Shown: positions 10,501 through 20,725, numbered from the stretch's first letter. The stretch is 41,728 bases of DNA from an uncultured Phycisphaerae bacterium (GCA_937949545.1 CALEDR010000035.1:1-41728), one strand, 5' to 3'. The notes: a model not told the origin generated them from the letters alone. Program-made: numbers and translations.

Positions 10501-12502
10501 CAACGGATACATCGGCGGCGTTCCCGGAAGCCGCGACTTCTGGAAAGGCGTTTCCGAAGGACGCATCAACCTGTTCCGCACCAAATGGGTTCCCTGGTAC
10601 AATGTCCACAAGATGTTTGCCGGTCTGCGGGATGCATATCTGCACGCGGGCCGCTCCAGGGCCCTCGAGCTGCTGACGGGACTGGGCGACTGGTGCGAAT
10701 CGGTCGTCGCCGGCCTCAATGAGCAGCAGATGCAGCAGATGCTCGACACGGAATACGGCGGGATGAACGAGGTCCTGGCCGACCTGTATGAATTCACCGG
10801 AAACCGCAAGTATCTGGAACTGGCCAGGCGGTTCAATCACCGCAGAATCTTTGAGCCGCTCGAAAACCGTCAGGACCGCCTGACCGGCCTTCACGCAAAC
10901 ACCCAGATTCCGAAGATTGTCGGAATGCAGCGAATTGCGGCACTGACCGGTGATGAAAAACTGCACACCGGTGCCTGCTTCTTCTGGGAAACCGTCACCC
11001 GCAATCGCACTGCGGCCTTCGGGGGCAACAGCGTCAGCGAGCATTTCAACGACCCGAAGGACTTCAGCGGAATGATTGCCCATCGGGAAGGCCCGGAAAC
11101 CTGCAATACCTATAATATGCTCCGGCTTACCGAAGCCCTTTTCGAAGCGGAGCCGAAGGCCGAGTACGCCGACTATTATGAACGCGCTCTGTACAATCAC
11201 ATTCTGGCTTCGATTCATCCCCGCAGGCCCGGCTATGTGTATTTTACGCCGATTCGTCCGGAACATTATCGGGTGTATTCGCAGCCGGAGGTATGCTTCT
11301 GGTGCTGTGTCGGAACGGGGATGGAAAATCCCGGTCGGTACGGCCGGTTTATTTACACCCGGGCTCAGGACGGGCTGTATGTGAATCTGTTTATTCCGTC
11401 GGTGCTCACGGCGGCGGACAGAGGACTGGTGCTCAAACAGGAGACATCGTTTCCGGATGAGCCCCGTACTCGATTCTCTCTTCAGCTGACCAAACCGGCA
11501 GACTTTACCCTGTATATCCGCCATCCGGCCTGGGTAAAGGCAGACGAATTTGCCGTGAAGGTTAACGGTCAGCGAATGAATGTGTCCTCCACTCCCTCCT
11601 CTTATGCCGCCGTCAGGCGGGGGTGGAAGGACGGCGACACCGTTGAGGTGGACCTGCCGATGCACCTGTACACGGAACGTCTTCCGGACGGCTCCGATTG
11701 GGCGGCGATTCTGTACGGACCGATTGTGCTGGTCCGACCGGCCGGCACAGACCGACTGGATGGTTTGTTCGCCGACGGAAGCCGGATGGGCCACGTTGCC
11801 CACGGGCCGATGGTGCCGCTGGACCGTGTATCTGTTCTGCTGACCACGGAAGAAGGGCTGCTGAAGCATATTGCACAAGACCCCTCCGCCGGGCCGCTGC
11901 ATTTCCGAATCAAAGATATTGTCGAGCCGCCTGCGCCGGAAGGGCTTTTGCTGATGCCGTTTTTCCGGCTGCATGAGCAGCGCTATCAGATGTACTGGGA
12001 GCTGACGACAGCGGAGCGGGCGGCGGCCCGACGGGAAAAACTGGCCGCGCAGGAGCGCGCCCGACAGGCCCGGGAAGAGGCAACCCTCGATTGGGTGGCT
12101 GTGGGGGAACAGCAGCCCGAAACCGAGCACGACCTGCAGGGCGAAGGGTTGGAAACCGGCATCCACAACGGACGACGCTGGAGACACGGCTCCTGGATCC
12201 AATATACACTCGACCCGAAAGGGGCCCAGGAAGTCATCCTGTCCGTCACCTATTCCGGCGATGACCGCGGACGGGAGTTTGACATCCTGGTCAACGGCAC
12301 CGTCATGGCCACCCAGCAGCTGACCGGCGAAAAACCGAATCACTTTGTCGAAAAGCATTATCCAATCCCCGCCGAAATCCTTCAGGCCGCCTCCGGAAAG
12401 CGGCTGACTGTCCGTTTCGCCGCCAAACGCGGCCTGGCCGGCGGGATCTATGACGTGCGCCTGCTGCGGCCGGGCATCTCCCCAATCGACCCGTTTCAAT
12501 GA
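7535..12502 (+). CDS. Trifunctional GH43-GH43-GH127/146 arabinoxylan hydrolase
   Basis: A 1655-residue secreted fusion of three glycosidases. The start at 7535 follows ACGGAGG at a good distance and gives MKKMLSAG plus a hydrophobic signal core; an in-frame start at 7490 would sit in the hairpin. First GH43 about 52-360: Asp65 (HPDPS), Asp171 (GIDPS), Glu236 (WIEGPH), followed by the beta-sandwich of beta-xylosidase-type GH43 about 377-565. Second GH43 about 581-880, of a different subtype: Asp589 (TADP), Asp715 (DIDPT), Glu761 (YTEGPW). Then a DUF1680 (alpha/alpha)6 barrel about 888-1480 with Glu1188/Cys1190 (PETCNTYN) and the Cys1257-Cys1258 pair (FWCCVGTG), the zinc-thiolate signature of GH127/GH146 beta-L-arabinofuranosidases; wording is closer to GH146 as I recall it. 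A charged helix about 1490-1516 and a beta-rich domain close the protein. No dockerin-like tail. Retaining all catalytic residues suggests all three domains work. Confidence 0.9.
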   Translation: MKKMLSAGFPAACFLLSFGLTGPLFAAPAPIAFEQFEYSGQDIYSPAALEAGHYRNPILAGFHPDPSICRVGDDYYLITSTFEYFPGLPIFHSKDLVNWKQIGHVIHRSEQLNYTSRRTSGGLFAPAITYHKGLFYVICTMVDNLGNFVVTAQNPAGPWSNPVKLDFGGIDPSIFFDEDDRAWIVHNDAPQGPPQYEGHRAVWIQEFDWKNLKMVGPRKMLIDGGVDITKKPIWIEGPHIYKRKNWYYLCCAEGGTGPGHSQVIFRSRSVDGPYTPWEKNPILTQRDLDPEVLGAVTCTGHADLEIGPDGNWWAVFLAVRPYQRGLSPMGRETFLLPVTWTEDDWPTILPTDQRVPLIVKSPNGVSVQPSPVPYTGSFVWRDDFKQKDLSLEWIMLRQPKQTWWQIDTAAGRLLLTPQNEKLSGTGNPSFLGRRVRHPVYSASVTVEVPKENNVSAGLALFMNERHHYFFAVRRVGGKPRVFVECVKRGQTSELASVDPHAAQTVRLTIEADKAVCAFRCQIPGEDRQTLLENADAAMISFSVPDALFLGATVGPHVRLDASPFPPPLAKGSTFRIEGNPIFRDAFTADPAPLVDGDTLYVYVGHDEAKDGELFNMTGWLCYSTKDMKNWVAHGTVLKPTDFQWAVGDAWASQVIKKDGKYYFFATVQHGPPHVGKAVGVAVSDSPTGPFKDARGSALVYDQMTPNSKVPWEDIDPTVLIDDDGTAWMAWGNGDCYLVKLKPNLIELDGEIQKIELPYYTEGPWLHKRGNLYYLTYAAFAHQGTAEKICYATAPAITGPWTYQGILTDFAKNSYTIHPGIVEFKGQWYFFYHNATLTLNGLGPATGRRSVCVEYLYYNPDGTIQPITQTQEGISVPPKKESSVSSCFFPLKEVRLLPSPFSQAVQVNRAYLLAHKPDRLLAPYRREAGLEPKAAPYGNWESSGLDGHTAGHYLSALSLMIAAGADPDGEFGRRLDYMLEELAEIQKANGNGYIGGVPGSRDFWKGVSEGRINLFRTKWVPWYNVHKMFAGLRDAYLHAGRSRALELLTGLGDWCESVVAGLNEQQMQQMLDTEYGGMNEVLADLYEFTGNRKYLELARRFNHRRIFEPLENRQDRLTGLHANTQIPKIVGMQRIAALTGDEKLHTGACFFWETVTRNRTAAFGGNSVSEHFNDPKDFSGMIAHREGPETCNTYNMLRLTEALFEAEPKAEYADYYERALYNHILASIHPRRPGYVYFTPIRPEHYRVYSQPEVCFWCCVGTGMENPGRYGRFIYTRAQDGLYVNLFIPSVLTAADRGLVLKQETSFPDEPRTRFSLQLTKPADFTLYIRHPAWVKADEFAVKVNGQRMNVSSTPSSYAAVRRGWKDGDTVEVDLPMHLYTERLPDGSDWAAILYGPIVLVRPAGTDRLDGLFADGSRMGHVAHGPMVPLDRVSVLLTTEEGLLKHIAQDPSAGPLHFRIKDIVEPPAPEGLLLMPFFRLHEQRYQMYWELTTAERAAARREKLAAQERARQAREEATLDWVAVGEQQPETEHDLQGEGLETGIHNGRRWRHGSWIQYTLDPKGAQEVILSVTYSGDDRGREFDILVNGTVMATQQLTGEKPNHFVEKHYPIPAEILQAASGKRLTVRFAAKRGLAGGIYDVRLLRPGISPIDPFQ

Positions 12503-12524
12503 ATCTTTTTTCTGAGGGAAAACA

Positions 12525-14096
12525 ATGAATCGAAACTCGCTTCAAATGGTTCTGTCGGCCTGGCTCGTCTGCTTTTCAGGAGGTCTGCTTCAGGCTGAGC
12601 CGGCCTGCAATCCGATTATTTGGGCCGATGTGCCCGATGTGGCCGTCATTCGCGTCGGGGATACCTATTATATGAGCAGCACCACGATGCATATGAGTCC
12701 GGGGCTGCCGATTATGAAGTCCAAAAATCTGGTCAACTGGATGCTCGTCGGCTACGCCTATGACCGTCTGGTGGAAAACGATGCTATGAACCTCGAAAAC
12801 GGCAAAAACGCCTACGGCGCCGGCTCCTGGGCCAGTTCGCTTCGGTATCACAACGGCACGTATTACGTTTCCACGTTCTCCAGCACCAGCGGACGCACCC
12901 ACATTTACACTACGCAAGACATTGAGAAAGGTCCCTGGAAGGAAATTTCGTTTGCGCCATCCCTGCACGACCATTCGCTGTTCTTTGATGACGACGGACG
13001 GGTGTATATGGTGTACGGCGGCGGCGATATTCGGCTGGCGGAACTCAAAACCGACCTGTCCGGCCTGAAAGAAGGCGGCTTTCACGACATCATCATCAAA
13101 AACGCCAGTGCCGTGGCAGGCTCCAACATTGGTTTGCCCGCCGAGGGCTCCCAAATGCTCAAGGTCCACGGCAAATACTACCTGATGAATATCACCTGGC
13201 CGCGCGGCGGAATGCGCACGCAAATCATCCACCGCGCCGACAAAATCACCGGCCCCTACGAAGGCAAGGTCATCCTGCAGGACCGCGGCATCGCACAGGG
13301 CTGTTTGATTGACACCCCCGACGGCCGCTGGTACGCCGTCCTCTTTGAAGACAACGGCGCCGTCGGGCGAAGCCCCTGGGTGGTGCCTGTTCAGTGGGTG
13401 GACGGCTGGCCGGTGCTCGGCACAAACGGCAAAGCCCCCGATGTGCTCGACATCGAGGACAGCGGCGAAGGCCTTTCCAATCTCATCTGCTCGGATGAAT
13501 TCGACCGCGCCCCGGGTGAGCCCCTGCCGCTGGCCTGGCAGTGGAATCACAATCCGGACAAGCGCTTCTGGTCCATCGGCGTTCGCAAGGGTCATCTTCG
13601 CCTGACAGCCGGACGCATCGACAGCAGCGTCCTGCAGGTGCGCAATATGCTCACCCAGCGCACCTTCGGGCCGGTCTGCTCGGCCCGCACCAAACTGGAC
13701 ACGGCCAACATGAAAGACGGCGACTGTGCCGGACTGATTGCCCTGCAGAAACGGTACGGTTTCGTCGGGGTAAAAATGGAACAGGGCGCCAAATCCATCG
13801 TAATGGTCAGCGCCCAATCCGACAACCCGCAAACCATGGAAACCATTCCGCTCCAACAGGATATCGTGTATCTGCGCATCGACTGCGATTTCCGCAAACG
13901 CACGGACAAGGCCTATTTCTACTACAGCCTGGACGGCACAACCTGGACCCGCATCGGTTCGGTTCTGCAGATGGCCTACACGCTGCCGCACTTTATGGGC
14001 TACCGCTTCGGCCTGTTCAACTGGGCCGCACAGACGCCCGGCGGCTTTGTCGATTTCGATTATTTCCGCGTCAGTCCGCAAATCATCATGGAATAA
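12525..14096 (+). CDS. Secreted GH43 family glycosidase (subfamily 12-like)
   Basis: A 523-residue enzyme, predicted alpha-L-arabinofuranosidase or beta-xylosidase. The ATG at 12525 follows TGAGGG by a normal distance and lies 22 bp after the previous stop. The N-terminus is a signal peptide (MNRNSLQMV then hydrophobic, likely cut near residue 24, LLQAEPA). GH43 propeller about 28-310: base Asp38 (ADVPDVA), modulating Asp149 (LHDHS), acid Glu207 (PAEGS). The beta-sandwich about 320-520 carries the same WQWNHNPD motif as the protein at 431-2557, so the two are paralogues, but this one has neither CBM6 nor the dockerin-like tail. The VPDV form of the first motif is usual for this subgroup from memory. 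Fourth gene of the cluster and probably co-transcribed. Confidence 0.88.
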   Translation: MNRNSLQMVLSAWLVCFSGGLLQAEPACNPIIWADVPDVAVIRVGDTYYMSSTTMHMSPGLPIMKSKNLVNWMLVGYAYDRLVENDAMNLENGKNAYGAGSWASSLRYHNGTYYVSTFSSTSGRTHIYTTQDIEKGPWKEISFAPSLHDHSLFFDDDGRVYMVYGGGDIRLAELKTDLSGLKEGGFHDIIIKNASAVAGSNIGLPAEGSQMLKVHGKYYLMNITWPRGGMRTQIIHRADKITGPYEGKVILQDRGIAQGCLIDTPDGRWYAVLFEDNGAVGRSPWVVPVQWVDGWPVLGTNGKAPDVLDIEDSGEGLSNLICSDEFDRAPGEPLPLAWQWNHNPDKRFWSIGVRKGHLRLTAGRIDSSVLQVRNMLTQRTFGPVCSARTKLDTANMKDGDCAGLIALQKRYGFVGVKMEQGAKSIVMVSAQSDNPQTMETIPLQQDIVYLRIDCDFRKRTDKAYFYYSLDGTTWTRIGSVLQMAYTLPHFMGYRFGLFNWAAQTPGGFVDFDYFRVSPQIIME

Positions 14097-16181
<2,085 letters not shown>

Positions 16182-16209
16182 GAAATCGGCATTCTTTTCG
16201 GAGATCGCT

Positions 16210-18531
16210 ATGCCTTCCCAACGAATTCGCCCCGTTTCGGCGGCAGTCTGGATGGTTCTGTCCGCTGTCTCGCTTGCGGAAAGCCGCAAACCTCTGACCC
16301 TCTGGTATACCCAGCCTGCCCGGCAGTGGGTCGAGGCCCTGCCGGTCGGAAACGGCCGTCTGGGCGCGATGGTCTTCGGCGGCTTCGATACAGAGCGGCT
16401 TCAGCTCAATGAAGATACGCTCTGGGCGGGCGGCCCCTATCAGCCGGACAACCCCGAAGGTCCGCAGGCCCTGGCGGAAATCCGCAAACGAATCTTCGAA
16501 GGCCGCTATCGAGAGGCCGCCGATTTGGCCTCCCGAACGATGATGGCCCGGCCTTTAAGGCAGATGCCCTACCAGACCGTCGGCGACTTGCTGCTGTCCT
16601 TCGGTTCCGTCGAACCGGCGGAATCGTATCAACGCTCCCTGCGGCTTGACACGGCCGTTGCCGAGGTCTCCTATAAAAAAGACGGCGTGCTCTTCACACG
16701 GGAGGTCTTTTCCTCGCCCGTTCATCAGGTTCTCGTCTGCCGGCTGGCCGCCGACAAACCCGGGCAAATCTCCTTCAGGGCCTCCTTCAAAACCCCGCAG
16801 CAGGTCCGTGTTGAAACTGAAAACGGCCATACGCTCATTGTCCGCGGAACCAACGGTTCCGCCGAAGGCATCGCAGGCGCTCTGACGTTTCAGGTTCGCA
16901 TTCGGATTCTCCATCAAGGCGGTCAGTGCCTCGCCAATGCTGACTCTCTGAGCGTTTCCAGTGCCGACAGTGCCGTGATTCTCATCGCCGCCGCCACCAG
17001 CTACAAAAATTATGAGGATGTCAGCGGCGACCCGCAGGCTGTCACCCAGGAACAGATTCGAAAGGCCGCTGCATTGCCCTATGAACAGCTCAGAGAAGCC
17101 CACATTCGGGAGCACCGGCGGCTTTTTGACCGCGTGCAGCTCGATTTGGGCACCACGCCGGCGGCGGAGCTGCCCACCGACCGGCGAATCGCCCAAAACA
17201 ACCCGGCCGATGATCCGGACCTGGCTGTGCTGTTCTTTCAATACGGACGCTATCTGCTGATCAGCTCCTCGCGTCCAGGCAGCCAGCCTGCCAACCTGCA
17301 GGGCCTCTGGAACGAGAGTATGACACCGCCCTGGGGCAGCAAGTACACCATCAACATCAATGCGGAGATGAACTACTGGCCCGCCGAGCCGACGAATCTG
17401 GCCGAGTGCGCCCAGCCGCTGTTTGCCATGATGAAAGACTTAAGCCGCACTGGCGCCCGAACCGCCCGCACCACCTGGGGCGCCGGCGGCTGGGTGGCCC
17501 ATCACAATACCGACCTGTGGCGGGCCTCGGCGCCCATCGACGGCGTGTTCTGGGGACTCTGGCCGACCGGCGGCGCCTGGCTTTGTCTGCATCTCTGGGA
17601 CCACTATGAATACCACTTCGACAAAGAGTTCCTGAAAGAGTCCTATCCCATTCTGAAAGGGGCGGCTCAATTCTTCCTCGATACACTCGTGGAAGAGCCC
17701 CGGCACAAGTGGCTGGTCACCTGCCCGTCTCTTTCGCCGGAAAATGCCCACTCGAAAGGTGCTAGCATTTGTGCGGGCCCGGCGATGGATATGCAGATCC
17801 TGCGCGACCTGTTTGCCTGCTGCATTCAGGCGGCGGAGATTCTGGATATCGACGCCGACTTCCGCGCCCGGCTGGCTGCCGCCCGGCAGCGTCTGGCCCC
17901 GCATCAAATCGGTGCCGCCGGCCAGCTGCAGGAATGGCTCGAAGATTGGGATATGCAGGCGCCGGAAATAAATCACCGCCACGTTTCCCATCTGTACGCG
18001 CTCTATCCGAGCTGGCAAATCAACCGCTTCGACAGTCCGGAACTGGCGCAGGCGGTGCGCAAATCCCTGGAGATTCGCGGCGATGAATCCACCGGCTGGG
18101 GGCTGGCCTGGCGGCTGAATCTCTGGGCCCGCCTGGGCGACGGTGAACGCGCCTTCAAGCTGCTTCAGATGCTTTTGAGCCCCGACCGCACCTATCCGAA
18201 CCTCTTTTCCGCTCATCCGCCGTTTCAAATTGACGGCAACTTCGGCGGTACGGCGGGCATCACCGAGATGCTCCTGCAGAGCCGGCGGGCCGGCGACGTC
18301 TGGGAGCTGATTCTGCTGCCGGCCCTGCCGAAGGAATGGCCCTCTGGATCCGTTAGCGGCCTGTGTGCACGCGGCGGCTTTGTCGCGGATATCCGCTGGA
18401 AAAACGGGCGGCTTGAGCAGGCCGTCATTCAGTCCCGATTTGGTTATCCTTGCCGCATCCGCTATGGAGACACCCTGCAGACCCTCACCATCCCCAAAGA
18501 CCAAACCGCCGTCTGGAAACCGGCCCCATAG
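16210..18531 (+). CDS. GH95 alpha-L-fucosidase / alpha-L-galactosidase
   Basis: A 773-residue enzyme, near the usual GH95 length. The ATG at 16210 has GGAG six bases upstream and gives a short signal peptide (MPSQRIRPVSAAVWMVLSA...). The frame is open back to 16075 but that part overlaps the esterase gene. The N-terminal beta-sandwich begins with LWYTQPARQWVEALPVGNG, a GH95 hallmark. The (alpha/alpha)6 barrel holds the paired Asn382/Asn384 (NINAEMNYW), Glu511 (SLSPENAH) and Asp675 (IDGNFGG), matching the Asn, acid Glu and Asp of characterised GH95 enzymes. GH95 removes terminal alpha-L-fucose or, in some members acting on glucuronoarabinoxylan, L-galactose. Its place as last gene of a xylan cluster favours a xylan side-chain cap as substrate (inference). 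A hairpin 50 bp downstream likely ends the operon. Confidence 0.9.
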   Translation: MPSQRIRPVSAAVWMVLSAVSLAESRKPLTLWYTQPARQWVEALPVGNGRLGAMVFGGFDTERLQLNEDTLWAGGPYQPDNPEGPQALAEIRKRIFEGRYREAADLASRTMMARPLRQMPYQTVGDLLLSFGSVEPAESYQRSLRLDTAVAEVSYKKDGVLFTREVFSSPVHQVLVCRLAADKPGQISFRASFKTPQQVRVETENGHTLIVRGTNGSAEGIAGALTFQVRIRILHQGGQCLANADSLSVSSADSAVILIAAATSYKNYEDVSGDPQAVTQEQIRKAAALPYEQLREAHIREHRRLFDRVQLDLGTTPAAELPTDRRIAQNNPADDPDLAVLFFQYGRYLLISSSRPGSQPANLQGLWNESMTPPWGSKYTININAEMNYWPAEPTNLAECAQPLFAMMKDLSRTGARTARTTWGAGGWVAHHNTDLWRASAPIDGVFWGLWPTGGAWLCLHLWDHYEYHFDKEFLKESYPILKGAAQFFLDTLVEEPRHKWLVTCPSLSPENAHSKGASICAGPAMDMQILRDLFACCIQAAEILDIDADFRARLAAARQRLAPHQIGAAGQLQEWLEDWDMQAPEINHRHVSHLYALYPSWQINRFDSPELAQAVRKSLEIRGDESTGWGLAWRLNLWARLGDGERAFKLLQMLLSPDRTYPNLFSAHPPFQIDGNFGGTAGITEMLLQSRRAGDVWELILLPALPKEWPSGSVSGLCARGGFVADIRWKNGRLEQAVIQSRFGYPCRIRYGDTLQTLTIPKDQTAVWKPAP

Positions 18532-18579
18532 ACCATCCGCCGTATTTCGTGATTCGGTTAAGACGCTCAACCGTTGGTG

Positions 18580-18604
18580 AAGGCCTCTCGTTGGAGGGGG
18601 CCTT
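18580..18604 (+). terminator. Hairpin between convergent GH95 and methyltransferase genes
   Basis: AAGGCC (18580-18585) pairs with GGCCTT (18599-18604), with further partial pairing of TCT and AGG inside. It lies between two genes that end toward each other, so it could serve both directions. The T tract is short, which lowers confidence. Confidence 0.5.
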
Positions 18605-19430
18605 TACCGTTTAACAGGGCGGCAGGAGTCTTTGACTCGGCTTAGGTCTTCCCGCAGGCCGGGCTTGCGGAACACAAATAGATGCTCATGCATAATCAAA
18701 TAAAACTTCTTTTTTCGGGCCGCGCTCACCCACCGTCCCGTACAGGTGCAGTTGTGCTGGACTTTAATGATATCCTCCTTCAGCACAAAACCGACTTCAA
18801 GAAACTGCTCCATCACTCGAAAGGCCAGCGGAACGAAATGACGTCCGCGGCGTGTATCGCCGATGAGAATCGCACAAAATCGCCCCCCTTGAGGACGCGG
18901 AACAGTTCCGCGGCGGCTTGTTGGATCGCCTGACAAAACTTGTTGACGCTGCGGATGTTGGACAAGTCCCCGGCTATCCGTCCGCCGGAATAGCGAATCA
19001 GATTCAGATACGGCGGATGCGTCAGAACCAAATCAACCGAATGATCGGCCAGAAAAGACAGATCTCGAACATCGGCACAGACAATCTGCCCGCCGGCATC
19101 GGGGCCTTCGAGCGGAAAATCTACGGCTTTTTCGGAAAGGGCCACGGCCTCAGGATTAATGTCGCAGCCGATATACCGACGGCCCAGCAGCCGGCATTCT
19201 ATCAGCACCGTGCCGCCGCCCGCCATCGGATCCAGAACCACCTCGCCCGGCTCGGAATACATCTGGATGACATTCCGGGCCACCTGCGGCGCAAAATTGC
19301 CCCGATAACGGTTCGTATGGGTAGCCCATGACCCACGAATTGGAAACGACCAAACCGTCGTACCCTCCGGCTGGTTCGGATTTTCCAGATGAGCCATAAT
19401 AGACGGCTTTATTTTCGATTTTCTCATCAT
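18604..19430 (-). pseudogene. DNA methyltransferase (N6_N4_Mtase type), one-base frameshift
   Basis: S-adenosylmethionine-dependent DNA methyltransferase of the R-M locus. The start at 19430 (ATGATGAGAAAA) is chosen for AGGAAGAAAG directly upstream; an ATG at 19568 is in frame but has no such site. Motif I appears as LDPMAGGGT and motif IV as LTHPPY, the forms used by amino-methyltransferases, followed by a target-recognition-like stretch. At 18883-18888 the coding strand has six G; reading stops being family-like after VLKGG, while the -1 frame continues as GGRFCAILIGDTRRG to a stop at 18604. Seven G would restore a 275-residue protein. The cause may be a sequencing or assembly error, real inactivation, phase variation or ribosomal -1 slippage. 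The uninterrupted zero frame runs on to 18813. Confidence 0.8.
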
Positions 19431-19585
19431 CTTTCTTCCTTGTTTCCAAAATCTGAAACGATTAACGCGAATTCTCGCCTTTCGCTGTTGTGAACTATGC
19501 AGGACAAATGCCATCACCAACAAACCTTTCCAGCATCGGCCCATCTGAGACGGACTGCGTTCAATCATAGAGAGGGAAAAAGGAA

Positions 19586-19607
19586 GATCGACAGACTATA
19601 GACTGCA
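19586..19607 (-). promoter_or_regulatory. Candidate controller operator B, upstream of the methyltransferase
   Basis: This 22-bp sequence matches 20704-20725 at 19 of 22 positions in the same orientation without gaps. On the coding strand it contains AGTCTATAGTCTG, which resembles the C-box core (TATAGTC) of controller-regulated R-M systems as I recall it, and its TATAGT (19600-19595) could itself be the -10 box of the methyltransferase promoter. It sits 155 bp before the chosen start. A run TGCAAAAA...TTTTTGCA (19605-19624) adjoins it. Confidence 0.5.
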
Positions 19608-19635
19608 AAAAAAAAATTTTTGCAACTCCCGTCTT

Positions 19636-20379
19636 TTATGAAAAGTCAGGCAAATTAAATACAGAAAGAGCCGACTGCTTTTCGTAAGTGGCGGATAATT
19701 CCTGATAGCTCCAAAACCGCACAAAACCCGCAATCGGTTTAAACGCGCGAGAGCGGAGCATTTCTTCGAACTCTCGCTTCCGGTGCTTATCGGCCACAAT
19801 GGCCATCTCCGTTCGAAAGTCTGCAAGTTCAACATATTTTATCAGGGAATTTTTAATGCCTGTAGAATGCTCCACTTCAAAAACAGCTTTCGGCAATTTA
19901 CGTTGATTAAACCAGATTACATCGATACTTTTAACACGCTGAACAATCTCCGAATAGGTAAAGGTCGGTATCTCTGTTTGTTGGGCCATGGAGCCCAGAG
20001 TCTGTTTTCCAAGAAAGCGGCGGTTTTTTTCCTGGGACGGAATATAGGTAATGTAGTGTTTCCAATTGCCCAGCTGAACCACGAGGCCCTGATAGTAAGT
20101 ATGGTCAAAACGTCGAATTTCTTCGCTCGTTTGGCCAACATTCTCGTCAGATCGTAATGGCGCAGGGAGTCTGTCTTTGTATCTTTTCAATGCCCATAAT
20201 CCCGGACGGATTTTAGAAAACTCCTCTCGCTCCTGAACGATTCGTCGGATAGAGGCACAGGGAGTTTTGGTACCCCATTGGACATCGGGAATTTTCAATG
20301 TCGTTTCATAAAGCTCTCCTAGCGTCGCATACCCTCCCAACATTTCGAGAGCCGCTATCACCGCTTCATATTGTTTCAT
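19636..20379 (-). CDS. Putative type II restriction endonuclease with HARE-HTH domain
   Basis: A 247-residue cytoplasmic protein. Residues about 3-65 form a winged-helix HARE-HTH domain (EAVIAALEMLGGYATLGELYE, ending LWALK), a module known from restriction endonucleases and chromatin proteins. The C-terminal half has SIDVIWF followed by KAVFEVEHST, a D...ExE arrangement that fits a PD-(D/E)XK nuclease core, then a predicted helix. It lies between a controller-type HTH gene (69 bp from its restored stop) and a DNA methyltransferase, the standard order for a C-regulated R-M system. I do not recognise the specific family or recognition sequence. The gene is intact, AT-rich and has more AAA/TTT-rich codons than the surrounding glycosidase genes, in line with transfer. 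Alternative: a nuclease-like partner without restriction activity. Confidence 0.7.
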   Translation of the reverse strand: MKQYEAVIAALEMLGGYATLGELYETTLKIPDVQWGTKTPCASIRRIVQEREEFSKIRPGLWALKRYKDRLPAPLRSDENVGQTSEEIRRFDHTYYQGLVVQLGNWKHYITYIPSQEKNRRFLGKQTLGSMAQQTEIPTFTYSEIVQRVKSIDVIWFNQRKLPKAVFEVEHSTGIKNSLIKYVELADFRTEMAIVADKHRKREFEEMLRSRAFKPIAGFVRFWSYQELSATYEKQSALSVFNLPDFS

Positions 20380-20395
20380 AAAGAGAGTCTTCTTA

Positions 20396-20650
20396 TCAAC
20401 CTGTCCATACCTTAAGTGAAAAAACCAAGAGAAGCAACGGGACTTTATTAAAAAAGGTCTTTGATGGATACACCCAAACCGTCTGCAATTTTTTTAGGGT
20501 TGAGAGAGTCGGGCTTTTCTCGCAGCGTTCAATCTGGCCGATGTAAACACGGTGAAGATTTGCCAAAAAAGCCAGTTTCTCCTGACTAAGACCTTTGGAC
20601 TTTCGTAAGGATCGAATCGTCTGTGCCAAACGTACGGATGCTTCGTCCAT
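20396..20650 (-). CDS. XRE-family controller (C) protein, C-terminus frameshifted
   Basis: A small HTH protein that probably sets timing of the R-M genes. The ATG at 20650 has AAAGGG about nine bases upstream; an in-frame TTG at 20668 is less likely. Residues about 8-50 are a classic XRE helix-turn-helix (IRSLRKSKGLSQEKLAF ... YIGQIERCEKSPTLSTL). At a run of seven T on the + strand (20489-20495; seven A in coding sense) the zero frame turns into unrelated sequence ending at 20396, while the -1 frame reads KKIADGLGVSIKDLF and stops at 20448-20450. That would make a 67-residue protein, the normal length and ending for C proteins. One extra A, or -1 slippage on A AAA AAA, restores it. Confidence 0.75.
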   Translation of the reverse strand: MDEASVRLAQTIRSLRKSKGLSQEKLAFLANLHRVYIGQIERCEKSPTLSTLKKLQTVWVYPSKTFFNKVPLLLLVFSLKVWTG

Positions 20651-20703
20651 CCTGCTTACCCTTTCCAAAAGGAAGCCGGATATATAATCAACAAAAAAGA
20701 TTC

Positions 20704-20725
20704 GATCGACAGAATATATAGTGCA
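20704..20725 (-). promoter_or_regulatory. Candidate controller operator A, upstream of the HTH gene
   Basis: This is the partner of 19586-19607 (19/22 identity: shared GATCGACAGA, TATA, A, TGCA). It starts 54 bp upstream of the HTH start. A TATATA at 20681-20686 could be a -10 box, with 17 bp between it and this repeat, so the repeat would sit in the -35 region. Location in front of the regulator fits autoregulation. Confidence 0.5.

Noticed and set aside
10319-12499. 726-codon open frame on the - strand
   Set aside because: It lies wholly opposite the GH127/146 domain and has no recognisable motif; a GC-rich codon shadow.
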